NCBI RefSeq assembly: GCF_003416895.1
Contig: NZ_QVIO01000006.1
Coordinates: 310,001 to 374,000, forward strand
DNA: 64,000 bases
Origin: Duganella sp. BJB476
GTDB taxonomy: Bacteria; Pseudomonadota; Gammaproteobacteria; Burkholderiales; Burkholderiaceae_D
Direction: 5' to 3'
Position 1 is the first letter of the stretch, and each line of letters opens with the position of its first letter. The notes beneath the pieces were generated by a model. That model made no database searches and was not told the DNA's origin. It worked only from the letters and a program-made list of their open reading frames with translations. This document shows, one piece after another, positions 36,185 through 45,695 of the stretch. A program made the position numbers and the translations under genes.

Positions 36185-36864
36185 ACCGTAGCAAGATCGC
36201 CGGCTGTGTGATGGGGGCGCTGATGTTGCTGGGCGCCTGGTGCACCCAGGCCGTGACGCCGACCATCCGCGTGGCCGATACCCGGCCCCGCATCGTGCTC
36301 GACACCGCCATTCCCAAGCAATTCGCCGACTGGCGCGAGGATGTCGATCAGATCGCCGCCGTGGTCAATCCCTCCACCCAGGCCGAGCTGACCAAGATCT
36401 ACGCCGAGACCCTGTCGCGCACCTATGTCAACCAGGCGGGCCAGCGCGTCATGCTGTCGATCGCCTACGGCACCGAACAGCGCGACAATCTGTCGGTGCA
36501 CTTCCCCGAGGGTTGCTACGGCGGGCAGGGCTTCGCGGTCGGCCCCACCAGCAAGATCGCCTTGAAGACCCTGGCCGGCGACATCGCCTCCTCGCGCATG
36601 GTGGCGACCCTGAACAACCGCGTCGAACCGATCACCTACTGGGTGGTCGTCGGCGACCAGGCCGTGCCCAACTCCTGGGAGCTGAAGAAGGTGAAGCTGG
36701 CGTACGCCTTGAAGGGCATGATCCCGGACGCCACGCTGATGCGGGTGTCGAGCATCACCGCCGACAGCGACGAAGGCTATTTGTTGCAGCAACAATTCGT
36801 CAATTCCTTGCTGGCGGCCTTGCCGCCTAATTTGCGTCAGCACTTCGCCGGGGTGCTCCACTAG
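36181..36864 (+). CDS. epsI: EpsI, exosortase B-associated periplasmic protein
   Basis: The 227-residue product has a signal peptide (CTQAVTP) and the EpsI layout: an IPKQFADWRED segment, the strand-rich LSRTYVNQAGQRVMLSIAYG and the conserved HFPEGCYGGQGF motif with its Cys, then PITYWVVVGD. EpsI proteins accompany or are fused to exosortases; their exact activity is unknown. ATG 36181 overlaps the xrtB stop (ATGA). A terminator follows, so this is the last gene of the operon. Confidence 0.92.
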   Translation: MNRSKIAGCVMGALMLLGAWCTQAVTPTIRVADTRPRIVLDTAIPKQFADWREDVDQIAAVVNPSTQAELTKIYAETLSRTYVNQAGQRVMLSIAYGTEQRDNLSVHFPEGCYGGQGFAVGPTSKIALKTLAGDIASSRMVATLNNRVEPITYWVVVGDQAVPNSWELKKVKLAYALKGMIPDATLMRVSSITADSDEGYLLQQQFVNSLLAALPPNLRQHFAGVLH

Positions 36865-36890
36865 AGCTGGCGCGCAGCGCCGGCCCAAGC

Positions 36891-36919
36891 AGCCTGCCGC
36901 GCGCGGCAGGCTTTTGTTT
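36891..36919 (+). terminator. Intrinsic terminator after epsI
   Basis: The 22-nt stretch 36891-36912 (AGCCTGCCGCG and its exact reverse complement) is a perfect palindrome, followed by TTTTGTTT. It separates the epsD-epsI operon from the polymerase gene. Confidence 0.8.
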
Positions 36920-36959
36920 CGACTTACTGAGAGCGGGGTCCGCCCCGCTTGGATTCAAC

Positions 36960-38564
36960 ATGAGCGTTTTCTCACACAAATCTCCGTTCAGCATGCGGCC
37001 CTTGCCCCAGGTCCGTGCGGCGCTGCGCCGCGGCCGTTCCCGGCTGCCCAGCCTGACGGCCGTGGTGGCCGCCGCCGCGCTGCTGCTGACGGCGGTGTTT
37101 GTCGGCCTGGTGGTGGCGCTGGGCGTGCCGCAGTTCACCATCGTGCTGGCAGGCGTGCTGATCTTTATCCCGGTGCTGTTGTTCGTCAACACGGCCAACC
37201 TCATGCCGGTCATGTTCGTGGCGGTGTTCTTCGTCTCCGGCATGGCGCAGTACTTCTTCAGCCTGCGCCTGGCCACCTGGATGGCCAGCGGCCTGAGCGC
37301 ACTGTTTTTTGTGCGCGCGGTGCTGGAGGTGATGCTGAGCTCGCGGCGTCCCGCGGCCGAGCGGGGCGAGCCGCAGCACGCCTTGATCGTTCCCCTGTGC
37401 GCCAGCGTGTACCTGCTGTTCTATTTCTTCAGCCTGGCGCTGGGGCATTCGACGCTGGCGCAGACGGTGTCGGTGCTGCGTTTCTGCCTGCCGATGTTCG
37501 GCGTGTTGTTCGCGATGTACTGGTTTAAATGGAGCCCGCGCCGCCTGCACCTGCTGTGGATACTGATCGTCTGGATCACGCTGGCCCAGTTGCCGGTGAC
37601 GCTGTACCAGCATTTCTTCAAGATGAACGCGCTGGGCTGGGATGGCGTGGTGGGCTCCTTCGGCGGCAACATGAGTCCGGTGCTGGTGCTGTTCAGCGTG
37701 GCCGCCATGCTGTATCTGCTGGCGCGCTGGTCGCGCGGACTGACGCCCTGGTGGCAGGTGGCGGCGGTGTTTGTCGTCGGCATCGCCGTGGTCTTGCTGG
37801 GCGAGGTCAAGGCGGTGTTCATCTGGCTGCCGATCGGCGTGTTCTGGGTGCTGCGCCGCAAGGTGCTGAGGAATTTCGCCGCCTTCATCGTCTTCAGCGC
37901 CCTGATGATGGCCTTCCTGGCCGGCACCTTCGCGGTCTATCACGCCCTGTACTGGGGCCAGCATACCAAGACCGACACCATGGAGGAAAAGCTCAACAGC
38001 ATGGGCGGCTATGTGGTGGACCCGAACGGCATCAACTATGTGACCGGCGAGATCAGCCGCGGCGCCTCGCTGGCGCTGTGGTACCGCGATCCCGTGCCCA
38101 GCGTGCAGGAGCGGCTGATCGGCTATGGCCCGGGCGCCAGCCTGACCAGCCAGTCGACCGGCCGCGGCGTCGTCGCCGCGCGCTACCGCCGGCTCGACAT
38201 CGGCGCCACCGGCATGGCCTCGCTGCTGTGGGACGTGGGCATCCTGGGCGCGCTGCTGTTCGCCTCGATCTTCGGCTCGGGCTTTCTGGTGGGCTGGCGC
38301 TACGTGAAGAACAGCGGCGCGGAGGCCGACGGCGCCGCGCTGGCGATGGTCGACACCGCGACCGCCATGATGTTGCTGGCCTTGTCGACGCTCATTTATA
38401 ACAAGACGCTGATCGACGAGCCGACCGCCCAGCTGCTGGCGTATTTCTGCCTGGGCTGCATCGTCCAGTGCGCCCGTTACCTGCCTGTGCCGGCGCCCGC
38501 CGCGCCCGTGCCCCGCGCGCCCAAGCGGGCCGGCGCGGGTGGCCGGATGAAGATCGCTTCATGA
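36960..38564 (+). CDS. O-antigen ligase/Wzy-like polymerase, integral membrane
   Basis: The 534-residue protein has about ten to twelve hydrophobic helices, a large periplasmic loop (about residues 340-405, with TKTDTMEEKLNSMGGYVVDPNG and EISRGASLALWYRD) and GYGPGASLTSQSTGRG near the C-terminal part. This resembles Wzy and O-antigen ligase-type enzymes, which join repeat units or ligate glycans in the periplasm. In this locus it is the best candidate for the exopolysaccharide polymerase. A short motif match only; ligase against polymerase is undecided. Its stop overlaps the flippase start. Confidence 0.72.
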   Translation: MSVFSHKSPFSMRPLPQVRAALRRGRSRLPSLTAVVAAAALLLTAVFVGLVVALGVPQFTIVLAGVLIFIPVLLFVNTANLMPVMFVAVFFVSGMAQYFFSLRLATWMASGLSALFFVRAVLEVMLSSRRPAAERGEPQHALIVPLCASVYLLFYFFSLALGHSTLAQTVSVLRFCLPMFGVLFAMYWFKWSPRRLHLLWILIVWITLAQLPVTLYQHFFKMNALGWDGVVGSFGGNMSPVLVLFSVAAMLYLLARWSRGLTPWWQVAAVFVVGIAVVLLGEVKAVFIWLPIGVFWVLRRKVLRNFAAFIVFSALMMAFLAGTFAVYHALYWGQHTKTDTMEEKLNSMGGYVVDPNGINYVTGEISRGASLALWYRDPVPSVQERLIGYGPGASLTSQSTGRGVVAARYRRLDIGATGMASLLWDVGILGALLFASIFGSGFLVGWRYVKNSGAEADGAALAMVDTATAMMLLALSTLIYNKTLIDEPTAQLLAYFCLGCIVQCARYLPVPAPAAPVPRAPKRAGAGGRMKIAS

Positions 38565-39829
38565 GTGAGCCGGCAAGGGCGTTTCGCGAGCTGGTCAAGA
38601 ATAGTTCGATCATGTTCCTGCTCAATGTGGCGGGAGCGGGGGTCAGCGTGATCACCATCCCGGTCATGCTGGCCATCGCCGGCGTGGATGCCTACGGGCA
38701 TCTGGTGCTGGTGCAGTCGATCGCCCTGACCGTGTTTACCGTGTGCGGCTTCCAGTATTGGCAAGGCATGCTGGTGGCGTTGCCGGGACATCGGCTCAGC
38801 CCGGCGCGCCTGCGCGCCGAGGTGGTGCGCAGCCTGCGCTTCGAGACGCTGGCGGTGGCGGCGGTGGCGGCGGCGATGGCGGTGCTGGCCTGGTGGGGGC
38901 CGGAACAGATCAAGGAATTCAGCGCGCTCAACCTGATGCTGCTGGCGCTGTCGGCCGTGTTCCCGGTGATCGGCACGCACACCGCCTATTTCCGGCTGGT
39001 CAATCGATACAATGTGCTGCTGGTGGCCGGCTTCCTGGCCAATCTGCTCAAGCTGCTGGTGCTGTTCGTGGTGTCGCACTACCAGCCGACCCTGGGCAAT
39101 ATGGTGCTGGCCTACACCTTGCCGGAACTGGCGCGCTGCACACTGTTGTTCAGCATCATCTTCGCCAGCGAGCGCGGCTTGCCGGGCGAGCTGGAGGCCG
39201 AGACCCTGACGCCGCAGCGCCTGGCGGAAGTGGGGAAATGGAGCACGCTGCAGGCCATTTGCGAACTGCCCGTGGCACAATTGGATCGCTTGATCATCGG
39301 CTTTTCATTGCCGGGATACACGCTCGGCGTGTTCAGCATCCTGAAGCGGATCTATGGCCTGGTCAATCTCGCCACGGCGCCGTTTTATTCGACCTCGATC
39401 CCGGAGTTTGCGCGCCACGTCAACCGCGGCGACCTGGCGGGGGCGTACGCGCTGTGGGGCAAGACCATGCGCATGCTGTTCGCCGTCACGGCGCTGGCGG
39501 GCGGCCTGTGCTACCTGACCAAGTTTATCTGGATGCCCTTGCTGTTTCCGGTGCTGCGCGACTACGTGCCGGAGTTCCTGGTGGTGCTGGTGACGGCGGT
39601 GGTGGCCGGCACCTTCGTGACCACCCATGCGTTTTACTGGGGCATGGGCAAGCTGCGCCAGACCACCATCATTTCGGTGGGCTCGAATTTGCTCTACCTG
39701 GCCGAGTTATGGCTGTTGACGCTGTATTTTGGTTTGCTGGGCGCGGTCTCGGCCTTTTTAATCCATGTGCTGTTTGTGGCCATGGTCAAGATAATCCTGT
39801 TGCGTCGTCTGCGGGCGAAAAATTTATGA
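38561..39829 (+). CDS. Polysaccharide flippase (Wzx-like, MATE/MOP superfamily)
   Basis: The 422-residue protein has about twelve membrane helices. It begins ELVKNSSIMFLLNVAGAGVSVITIPVML, the usual start of Wzx/oligosaccharide flippases, and carries a central VAQLDRLIIGFSLPGYTLGVFSI like the WaaJ/RfbX group. It would move the lipid-linked repeat unit to the periplasmic face. ATG 38561 overlaps the polymerase stop (ATGA). A longer in-frame start would lie within the upstream gene. Confidence 0.85.
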   Translation: MSEPARAFRELVKNSSIMFLLNVAGAGVSVITIPVMLAIAGVDAYGHLVLVQSIALTVFTVCGFQYWQGMLVALPGHRLSPARLRAEVVRSLRFETLAVAAVAAAMAVLAWWGPEQIKEFSALNLMLLALSAVFPVIGTHTAYFRLVNRYNVLLVAGFLANLLKLLVLFVVSHYQPTLGNMVLAYTLPELARCTLLFSIIFASERGLPGELEAETLTPQRLAEVGKWSTLQAICELPVAQLDRLIIGFSLPGYTLGVFSILKRIYGLVNLATAPFYSTSIPEFARHVNRGDLAGAYALWGKTMRMLFAVTALAGGLCYLTKFIWMPLLFPVLRDYVPEFLVVLVTAVVAGTFVTTHAFYWGMGKLRQTTIISVGSNLLYLAELWLLTLYFGLLGAVSAFLIHVLFVAMVKIILLRRLRAKNL

Positions 39830-40560
39830 TCCCGAAAACTATCCATTACTGTTGGTTCGGCGGCGGCGAGATGAGCGTGCTGCACCGCCGTTGCGTCGAA
39901 TCCTGGAAGAAGCACTGTCCCGACTACGAATTGAAGTTGTGGACCGAGCACAATGCCGACCTCGATAACGATTACTGCCGCGAAGCCATCATCCAGCGCA
40001 AATGGGCGTTTGTCGCCGACTGGGTGCGCTTCGACGTGCTGCACCGCGAGGGCGGCATCTACCTGGACACCGATCTTGAACTGGTGCGCTCGCTCGACCC
40101 CATCCTGGCCTACGACGGCACGGTGCTGGCGCGCGAGGCGGCCGACGTCATCGGCACGGCCTTCCTGGCGTGCGAGGCGGGCAGCGAGGTCATGGCGCGC
40201 GCGCGCGCGCTGATCCTGGACGACTTGTGCGCCCAGCACTTGTTCGCCACCTCGCCGGTCATCGTCAAGCAGGCCGTCGAGCTGGGCGGCGGCGCCGGCA
40301 GCACCGTCTTGAACGCCAAGACCTTTTTTCCGTTCAATCCCCACGACCAGAGCAACCCGCTCAACGCGCGCCAGCTGATGTTCAGCGATATCACGCCGGA
40401 AACGATCGGCATCCACCAGTATGCGCTGAAGGCTTCGTGGGTGGACGGCCGCTGGAAACGCCTGCTGTTCAAGGTGCTTCAGCGCCTGGCCTTGCAACCG
40501 CGCTGGGATATCTCGTTTACGCCGTTCCAGCGCGCGGCCGGCGCCGCGAAAGCATCCTAA
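39826..40560 (+). CDS. Glycosyltransferase of the DXD sugar-binding (Gly_transf_sug/OCH1-like) family
   Basis: The 244-residue product begins IPKTIHYCWFGGGEMS, typical of the GT32-like family, and has the nucleotide-sugar motif DVLHREGGIYLDTDLE with the DTD triad (about residues 83-85). It would add one sugar to the lipid-linked repeat at the cytoplasmic face. ATG 39826 overlaps the flippase stop (ATGA), so polymerase, flippase and this gene form one coupled unit. Donor and acceptor are unknown. Confidence 0.85.
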   Translation: MIPKTIHYCWFGGGEMSVLHRRCVESWKKHCPDYELKLWTEHNADLDNDYCREAIIQRKWAFVADWVRFDVLHREGGIYLDTDLELVRSLDPILAYDGTVLAREAADVIGTAFLACEAGSEVMARARALILDDLCAQHLFATSPVIVKQAVELGGGAGSTVLNAKTFFPFNPHDQSNPLNARQLMFSDITPETIGIHQYALKASWVDGRWKRLLFKVLQRLALQPRWDISFTPFQRAAGAAKAS

Positions 40561-40597
40561 CCGACGCGCTCCGCAGCGAGCTCCGCCCCTTATCCAC

Positions 40598-41791
40598 ATG
40601 AATCCTGTCAGCTTCCTCCCCGTAATCGCCTGCCTGGCCCTGGCCTTGCTGACGACCTACGCCATTACCCGCCGCTACGGCGCGCCGCCGCTGTCCGGGC
40701 GCTACGCGTCGATCGACGGCTTGCGGGGCTATCTGGCGTTCCTGGTGTTTTTGCACCACGCCTGCATCTGGTATTTCTATCTGCGCAGCGGCAGCTGGGC
40801 CAAGCCGCCGTCCTACTTCTACACCAACTTCGGCCAGGGCGGGGTCGCGCTGTTCTTCATGATCACCGCCTTTCTGTTCTACGCCAAGCTGCTCGCCAGC
40901 CGCGAGCGCGGGGTGGACTGGACCAGGCTGTACCTGTCCCGGCTGCTGCGGCTGACGCCGCTCTACCTGTTCGCCATGGCGCTGATGCTGACCATCGTGG
41001 CGGTGCTGTCGGGCGGCCGGCCCGGCGAGCCGTGGCCGCAGTTGCTGCAGCACCTGCTGCAGTGGCTGTCGTTTACGGCGCTGGGCGCGCCGGACCTCAA
41101 CGGCGTGCGCGACACGGCGGTGATCGTCGCCGGCGTCACCTGGTCGCTGCCGTATGAATGGCTGTTTTACCTGAGCCTGCCGGTGCTGGCGCTGCCGCTG
41201 CGCATCGCCGTGCCGCGTCCCTATCTGCTGGTCAGCGCGGCACTGCTGCTGCTGCTGGTCGCCGCCGTGGTGCTCAAGCGGCCGCCGCCGCATCACCTGT
41301 TCGCCTTTGTGGCCGGCATGGTGGCGGCGGTGCTGGTGCAATACCCGGGATTCCGCCGTTTCGCCGACGGCCCGGCGGCGGCGGTGTTGACCGCCGCGGC
41401 GCTGGGCGTCGCCATCTTTTTATTCCCGTCGGCGCATGACGCGCTGGCCTTGCTGGCGCTGGCCGTGGCGTTCGCGCTGATCGCCGGCGGCTGCCGGCTG
41501 TTCGGCAGCCTGACGTGGAGCGTGTCGCGCACCTTTGGCGAGTTCGCGTACAGCCTCTACCTGCTGCACGGGATCTTCCTGTTTGTCATCTTCAACTTTG
41601 TCCTCGGCCCGGCCCAGGCCCAGGACCTGAGCCCGCTGCAGCATTGGGCGGTGGTCGCGGCCGCGACCCCGGCCTTGATCGCGGCCTGCTACCTGAGCTT
41701 CCGTTTCATCGAGCAACCGGCGATGCTGCGCGTGCCGGCGCTGCACGCCTGGCTGAGCCGGTCGCCGGCGCCCTCCAACATGCCGCGCTGA
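40598..41791 (+). CDS. Acyltransferase-3 family O-acyltransferase
   Basis: The 397-residue membrane protein has about ten helices and the family motifs YASIDGLRGYLAFLVFLHHA (with the catalytic His), GGVALFFMITAFLF and RLLRLTPLYLFAM. It would O-acetylate the exopolysaccharide or a lipid-linked intermediate. It starts at ATG 40598, 38 bp after the glycosyltransferase, and is followed by a second acyltransferase after 36 bp. Two acyltransferases suggest two acyl decorations or two acceptor positions. Confidence 0.87.
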   Translation: MNPVSFLPVIACLALALLTTYAITRRYGAPPLSGRYASIDGLRGYLAFLVFLHHACIWYFYLRSGSWAKPPSYFYTNFGQGGVALFFMITAFLFYAKLLASRERGVDWTRLYLSRLLRLTPLYLFAMALMLTIVAVLSGGRPGEPWPQLLQHLLQWLSFTALGAPDLNGVRDTAVIVAGVTWSLPYEWLFYLSLPVLALPLRIAVPRPYLLVSAALLLLLVAAVVLKRPPPHHLFAFVAGMVAAVLVQYPGFRRFADGPAAAVLTAAALGVAIFLFPSAHDALALLALAVAFALIAGGCRLFGSLTWSVSRTFGEFAYSLYLLHGIFLFVIFNFVLGPAQAQDLSPLQHWAVVAAATPALIAACYLSFRFIEQPAMLRVPALHAWLSRSPAPSNMPR

Positions 41792-41827
41792 GACGCACCG
41801 CGCGGCGCTCCCTGACTGATATCGACG

Positions 41828-43000
41828 ATGAATACAATTCCCGCGCAGACCTCCATCTGGCTCAACGTGCTACGCGCCGGCGCCGCGCAGGCGGTGGTGG
41901 TCGGCCATCTGCACCACATCTTCTTCGCCACCTCGCTGGGCGAGGTCGGCGCGCGTGCGCCGCTGCTGACCACGCTGGTGAATTTCAGCGGCTCCTGGGC
42001 GCACCAGTCGGTCATGCTGTTTTTTGTCATGAGCGGCTTTCTGATCGGCGGCCGCGTCATCCTCGACCTGCGCGCCGGCCGTTTCGACGCCCTGCGCTAT
42101 GGCGTCGACCGCCTGACGCGGCTGTGGATCGTGATCCTGCCGGCGCTGCTGCTGACCGCCGTCCTGGACGGCGTCGCCTTTGCCTATGGCCAGGGCGCCC
42201 ATGTGCTGGCGAGCCGGGTGCCGTTCTATCCGGACTGGTGGCTGGAGGTGGCGCCGTATGCCTGGCACACCCTGGTGTCCAATGTGTTCTTTTTGCAAAT
42301 GATCACCAGTTTCCAATTCGGCAGCAATCTGTCGCTGTGGAGTATTTCCAATGAATTCTGGTATTACCTGCTGCTGCCCGCCGGACTGGGCGTGATCTAC
42401 CTGAAGAAGGGCGCGCGGCTGTGGAGCGCGGCCGCCGCCGCCGGCGTGGTGCTGCTGTTGCTGCTGGCGGACAAGCCGCACGACCCCGGCCGCGCCGCCA
42501 GCTACTTTTTATTATTCCTGGTGTGGATGCTGGGGGCGCTCAGCTACGTGTATTACGACGCCCGCTGGCGCCGGCCGCTGGCGATCGCGCTGATCGTCGG
42601 CAGCGCCGTCATGACGGTGGCGATCCGGCGCCTGTTCGACGGCACCGTCAACTCCGACCCGGTGGTCACCGCGCTGGCGGTGGGGCTGATCCTGCTGGCG
42701 CGCGACATCCCCGCCAACTGGCTGCGGCGCTACGCCGATTTCTTTTCCGGGTATAGTTTCAGCCTGTACGCGCTGCACTTGCCGCTGGCCTTCTGCCTGG
42801 TCAGCCTGGACCCGGCGCTGCGCGACCCGCTGCCGATCCAGTGGGCCACGGTGGCGCGCTTCGTCGCTTATCTGGTCGCCATCAACCTGGCGGCCGTGGC
42901 CCTGTGGTGGGGTAGCGAACGGCATACCGCGCAGTTGCGCCGCTGGGTGTTGCAGATTTTCGGGAAAATGAAGCCGCGCGGCAGTGCGGTGGACTCCTGA
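41828..43000 (+). CDS. Acyltransferase-3 family O-acyltransferase, second copy
   Basis: The 390-residue membrane protein has about ten helices, an N-terminal NVLRAGAAQAVVVGHLHH (the catalytic His position), LFFVMSGFLIGG and YGVDRLTRLWIVILPAL. It is clearly the same family as the preceding gene but not a near-identical duplicate. Likely role: O-acylation of the exopolysaccharide. It is the last forward gene before a 355-bp regulatory gap. Confidence 0.86.
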   Translation: MNTIPAQTSIWLNVLRAGAAQAVVVGHLHHIFFATSLGEVGARAPLLTTLVNFSGSWAHQSVMLFFVMSGFLIGGRVILDLRAGRFDALRYGVDRLTRLWIVILPALLLTAVLDGVAFAYGQGAHVLASRVPFYPDWWLEVAPYAWHTLVSNVFFLQMITSFQFGSNLSLWSISNEFWYYLLLPAGLGVIYLKKGARLWSAAAAAGVVLLLLLADKPHDPGRAASYFLLFLVWMLGALSYVYYDARWRRPLAIALIVGSAVMTVAIRRLFDGTVNSDPVVTALAVGLILLARDIPANWLRRYADFFSGYSFSLYALHLPLAFCLVSLDPALRDPLPIQWATVARFVAYLVAINLAAVALWWGSERHTAQLRRWVLQIFGKMKPRGSAVDS

Positions 43001-43355
43001 GCGCTGCAGCGGGCCCCAATCAACGCTTGTTGGTCTGAAATCTTAGGACTATCATGTAGTGCAGCTATTGCATGAATGCAGGTATGCATCCTCCTATGCA
43101 AGGGACGGCATGCATGGAAATAATGCTGAAAAGTAATTTATTTTGATAAAAAACAAGCGCCGATCCCCGGGCGGTTGCCATCAGACAACCTATTTGTCGC
43201 GATTTGCAGGTATATTCATCCCGTTAGCATGCATGTAGCCGGCATGGTGTCCAGTCTGTCCACCAGTTGGCAAAATGCTTGCGTCGCAGGCCAGCTTGGG
43301 GCTCGGTGCTGGAACATCTCGCGCCTGCTCATCTGAAATTTTGAAGGAGTGACTC
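43001..43355. other. 355-bp intergenic regulatory region with TGCAT repeats
   Basis: The gap before the secreted lyase-like gene has no open gene. It contains an inverted repeat TGCATGAATGCA (43069-43080), further TATGCAT and GGCATGCATGG copies (43083-43117) and AGCATGCATG (about 43228-43237), an AT-rich stretch at 43116-43155 and a -24/-12 promoter at 43268-43282. The repeats lie about 30-200 bp before the promoter, where a sigma-54 activator would bind. Confidence 0.55.
43268..43282 (+). promoter_or_regulatory. Sigma-54 (-24/-12) promoter of the secreted lyase-like gene
   Basis: TGGCAAAATGCTTGC keeps TGGCA and TTGC with exactly ten bases between GG and GC, as in the sigma-54 consensus. The start codon is 74 nt downstream. 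Exosortase exopolysaccharide loci are often controlled by the PrsK/PrsR sigma-54 system; those regulator genes are not in the window. Confidence 0.7.
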
Positions 43356-45635
43356 ATGATGGTCAACAAACATGTAGTGTCCGCCGGCGTGGCGCTGGCG
43401 TTCAGCCTGGTCGCCGGCGCCAGCCGTGCCGACTGGGCGGAGTCGACCGATATGTCGATCGTGCGACCGGCGCCGACCGACGCCCAGAGCCAGGTCCAGA
43501 ATCCGCCGGCGTTTGCCTGGGCGCGCTATCCGACCGGGATCAAGCCGGCCTCGTACACGCTGGAAGTGTCAAGCGGAGGCAAGGTGTATGCCACCTTTAC
43601 CGCGTATCGCAACTTCTACCTGCCGTCGGTGACCTTCCCGGCCGGCCAGTACACCTGGCGGGTCAAGCCGAGCACCAAGGAGGATTGGTCGACCCCGCGC
43701 GCCTTCTCGGTGGTGGCGGGCACCGGCGCCTTCGTGGTGCCGGAAAACAAAGACCTGGAGGCGACCATCCTGGGCCGTAACCGGCCGCGCCAGTTGCCAT
43801 CCTCGTTCCTGATCTACGATAAATGGCCGGCCGCGATGAAGACCGCGCGCGGCCCCGCCTACACGCGCCTGGTGGCCCAGGTCACCGGCCAGATCGGCAC
43901 CATGAAGTCGGTGTCCGACGCGCTCTGGCCGGTGACCGCGACCACGCCGAGCGCCTCGCGCGCCGCCTACGTCACCGATATCAACAAGGCCATCGGCAAC
44001 ACCGTGGTCCAGGTGGAGGCGGCGGCCCTGCTGCACCGCCTGAATTCCAACCCCGACAAGCCGAAAGAGACGGTCTTCCTGAACGAGGCGCTGGCGCGCG
44101 GCGATGAAATCGCCGCCCTCGACCCGAACGGCATGACCAGCTATGTGAACCAGGACAATGCCACGCGCAGCATCATCCTGGCCCTGGCCAAGGCGGCCGA
44201 CTACCTGGGCCCGGACCTGGACGCGGCGCGCAAGACGCGCTGGATGAACAGCATTTCGGCCCGCACCGCCGCCATCTACGCCGACCTGGCCGGCTCCAAC
44301 AGCCGCCTCGACGAGCAGCCGTACGACGCCCACGGCGTGGTCGCGCTCGGTTATCTGGCGGTGGTGTCGACGCTGACGCTGGGCGACATCCCGGCCGCCA
44401 AGGACTGGTTCGAGTTCGCGTTCCGCGCCTATGTGAATTCGATCTATGTGTGGAGCGGACCGGAGGGCGGCTACTCCAACGGCACCGCCTACGCCATGTA
44501 CAGCACCGACTATGCGCTCAAGCTGTGGCAGCCGTTGATCGCCGCCACCTATATCGACCTGTTCAAGAAACCCTGGTCCACCGGTTTCGCCCAGTACCTG
44601 ATGCATTTCCTGCCGCCCGGCGCGCCGGGACATGTGTTCGGCGACGAGCGCGAGTACCCGATCTACAGCTGGGTGCTGAAAGGGTTTGTGTCGCGCCTGG
44701 GCACGCCGAATGCGGCCTGGTATGTGAAGAACCTGATTGGCGACGAGGGTGACCTGGCTTTGCTGGAAGCGCAATATCCGTTGCCGGTCGAGACGGTCAC
44801 CGCCACGCCGGTGCCGCCGGCCAACGCCGCCGTGTACCGCAGCATCGGCTGGGTGGCGATGCACAGCGACCTGGCCAACCGCGCGCGCACCTCGGTCTAT
44901 TTCAAATCCAGTCCCTACGGTTCGTACAACCACAGCCACGGCGACCAGAACTCGCTGGTGATCGACAGCGGCGGCCGCCGGCTGCTGACGGAGGCCGGCT
45001 ACGAAGACTTCTACTATTCGCCGCTGGTGCAATCCTGGTACCGCCAGACCAAGGCCCACAACGCCATCACCTTCAACAACGGCGCCACCAGCGGCGTCGG
45101 CCAGCTGACGGATGGGAACTTCGACAACTTGATGCGGAAGGGCAAGATCACCGCCTTCTCCACCACGCCGGCGGTCGACTATGCCGAAGGCGACGCCACC
45201 CAGGCCTATGGCACCGCGCTCACCTCCGCCGTGCGCAAAGTGTGGTATCTGCGCACCCAGGATGTGGTGGTGGTGGTCGACAAGCTGGCGGCGCCGACCG
45301 CGTTGACGTTTGAATGGAATATGCATGCGTTCGCTGCCATCACCCCGGTGACGCCGACCAGCGTGAAGATTACCAACGTCGACCGCTCGCTGTGCGCCTC
45401 CACCATCAGCACCGATCCGAGCAGCTATCAGAAGCGCACCGGGCCGGTGACGCCGGGGCGGACCGAGGACCATGGCGCCTTCGTCAAGACCGCGGCGGCC
45501 AAGACGGCGGAATTTGTCGTGGTGCTGGACGTCGGCTGCAAGGGCGTCACCAGCAAGTTCAACAGCGTGGGCGGCAGCCGCACGCTGGATGTGACATCGG
45601 CGCTGGGCACCCAGACCATTACGCTGGGCAATTAA
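43356..45635 (+). CDS. Secreted heparinase II/III-like (DUF4962-type) protein
   Basis: The 759-residue product has a signal peptide (cleavage near SRA/DW, about residue 26). It then has a Fn3-like N-terminal domain (PTDAQSQVQNPPAFAWARYP ... YTWRVKPS), an alpha/alpha toroid (about 150-480) and a C-terminal beta-sandwich of the heparinase II/III type, with NHSHGDQNSLVIDSGGRRLL and AHNAITFNNG. Such proteins are polysaccharide lyases that act outside the cytoplasm. With a sigma-54 promoter in front, it may trim or remodel the exopolysaccharide. GAAGGAG precedes ATG 43356. Substrate is inferred from context only. Confidence 0.8.
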   Translation: MMVNKHVVSAGVALAFSLVAGASRADWAESTDMSIVRPAPTDAQSQVQNPPAFAWARYPTGIKPASYTLEVSSGGKVYATFTAYRNFYLPSVTFPAGQYTWRVKPSTKEDWSTPRAFSVVAGTGAFVVPENKDLEATILGRNRPRQLPSSFLIYDKWPAAMKTARGPAYTRLVAQVTGQIGTMKSVSDALWPVTATTPSASRAAYVTDINKAIGNTVVQVEAAALLHRLNSNPDKPKETVFLNEALARGDEIAALDPNGMTSYVNQDNATRSIILALAKAADYLGPDLDAARKTRWMNSISARTAAIYADLAGSNSRLDEQPYDAHGVVALGYLAVVSTLTLGDIPAAKDWFEFAFRAYVNSIYVWSGPEGGYSNGTAYAMYSTDYALKLWQPLIAATYIDLFKKPWSTGFAQYLMHFLPPGAPGHVFGDEREYPIYSWVLKGFVSRLGTPNAAWYVKNLIGDEGDLALLEAQYPLPVETVTATPVPPANAAVYRSIGWVAMHSDLANRARTSVYFKSSPYGSYNHSHGDQNSLVIDSGGRRLLTEAGYEDFYYSPLVQSWYRQTKAHNAITFNNGATSGVGQLTDGNFDNLMRKGKITAFSTTPAVDYAEGDATQAYGTALTSAVRKVWYLRTQDVVVVVDKLAAPTALTFEWNMHAFAAITPVTPTSVKITNVDRSLCASTISTDPSSYQKRTGPVTPGRTEDHGAFVKTAAAKTAEFVVVLDVGCKGVTSKFNSVGGSRTLDVTSALGTQTITLGN

Positions 45636-45656
45636 CACCGTCGCTGTGTGGCGGAC

Positions 45657-45688
45657 AAAAAAAAACCGGGCGCCGCCCGGTTTTTTTT
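45657..45688. terminator. Bidirectional intrinsic terminator
   Basis: An A-run, then a CCGGGC/GCCCGG stem around GCC, then eight T residues. The flanking A and T runs let it work for both the lyase-like gene and the convergent glycosyltransferase. Confidence 0.88.
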
Positions 45689-45695
45689 CGTCCGC

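Noticed and set aside
43569..45638. Minus-strand open frame antisense to the secreted lyase-like gene
   Set aside because: No domain, no ribosome binding site, composition typical of antisense frames at high GC.
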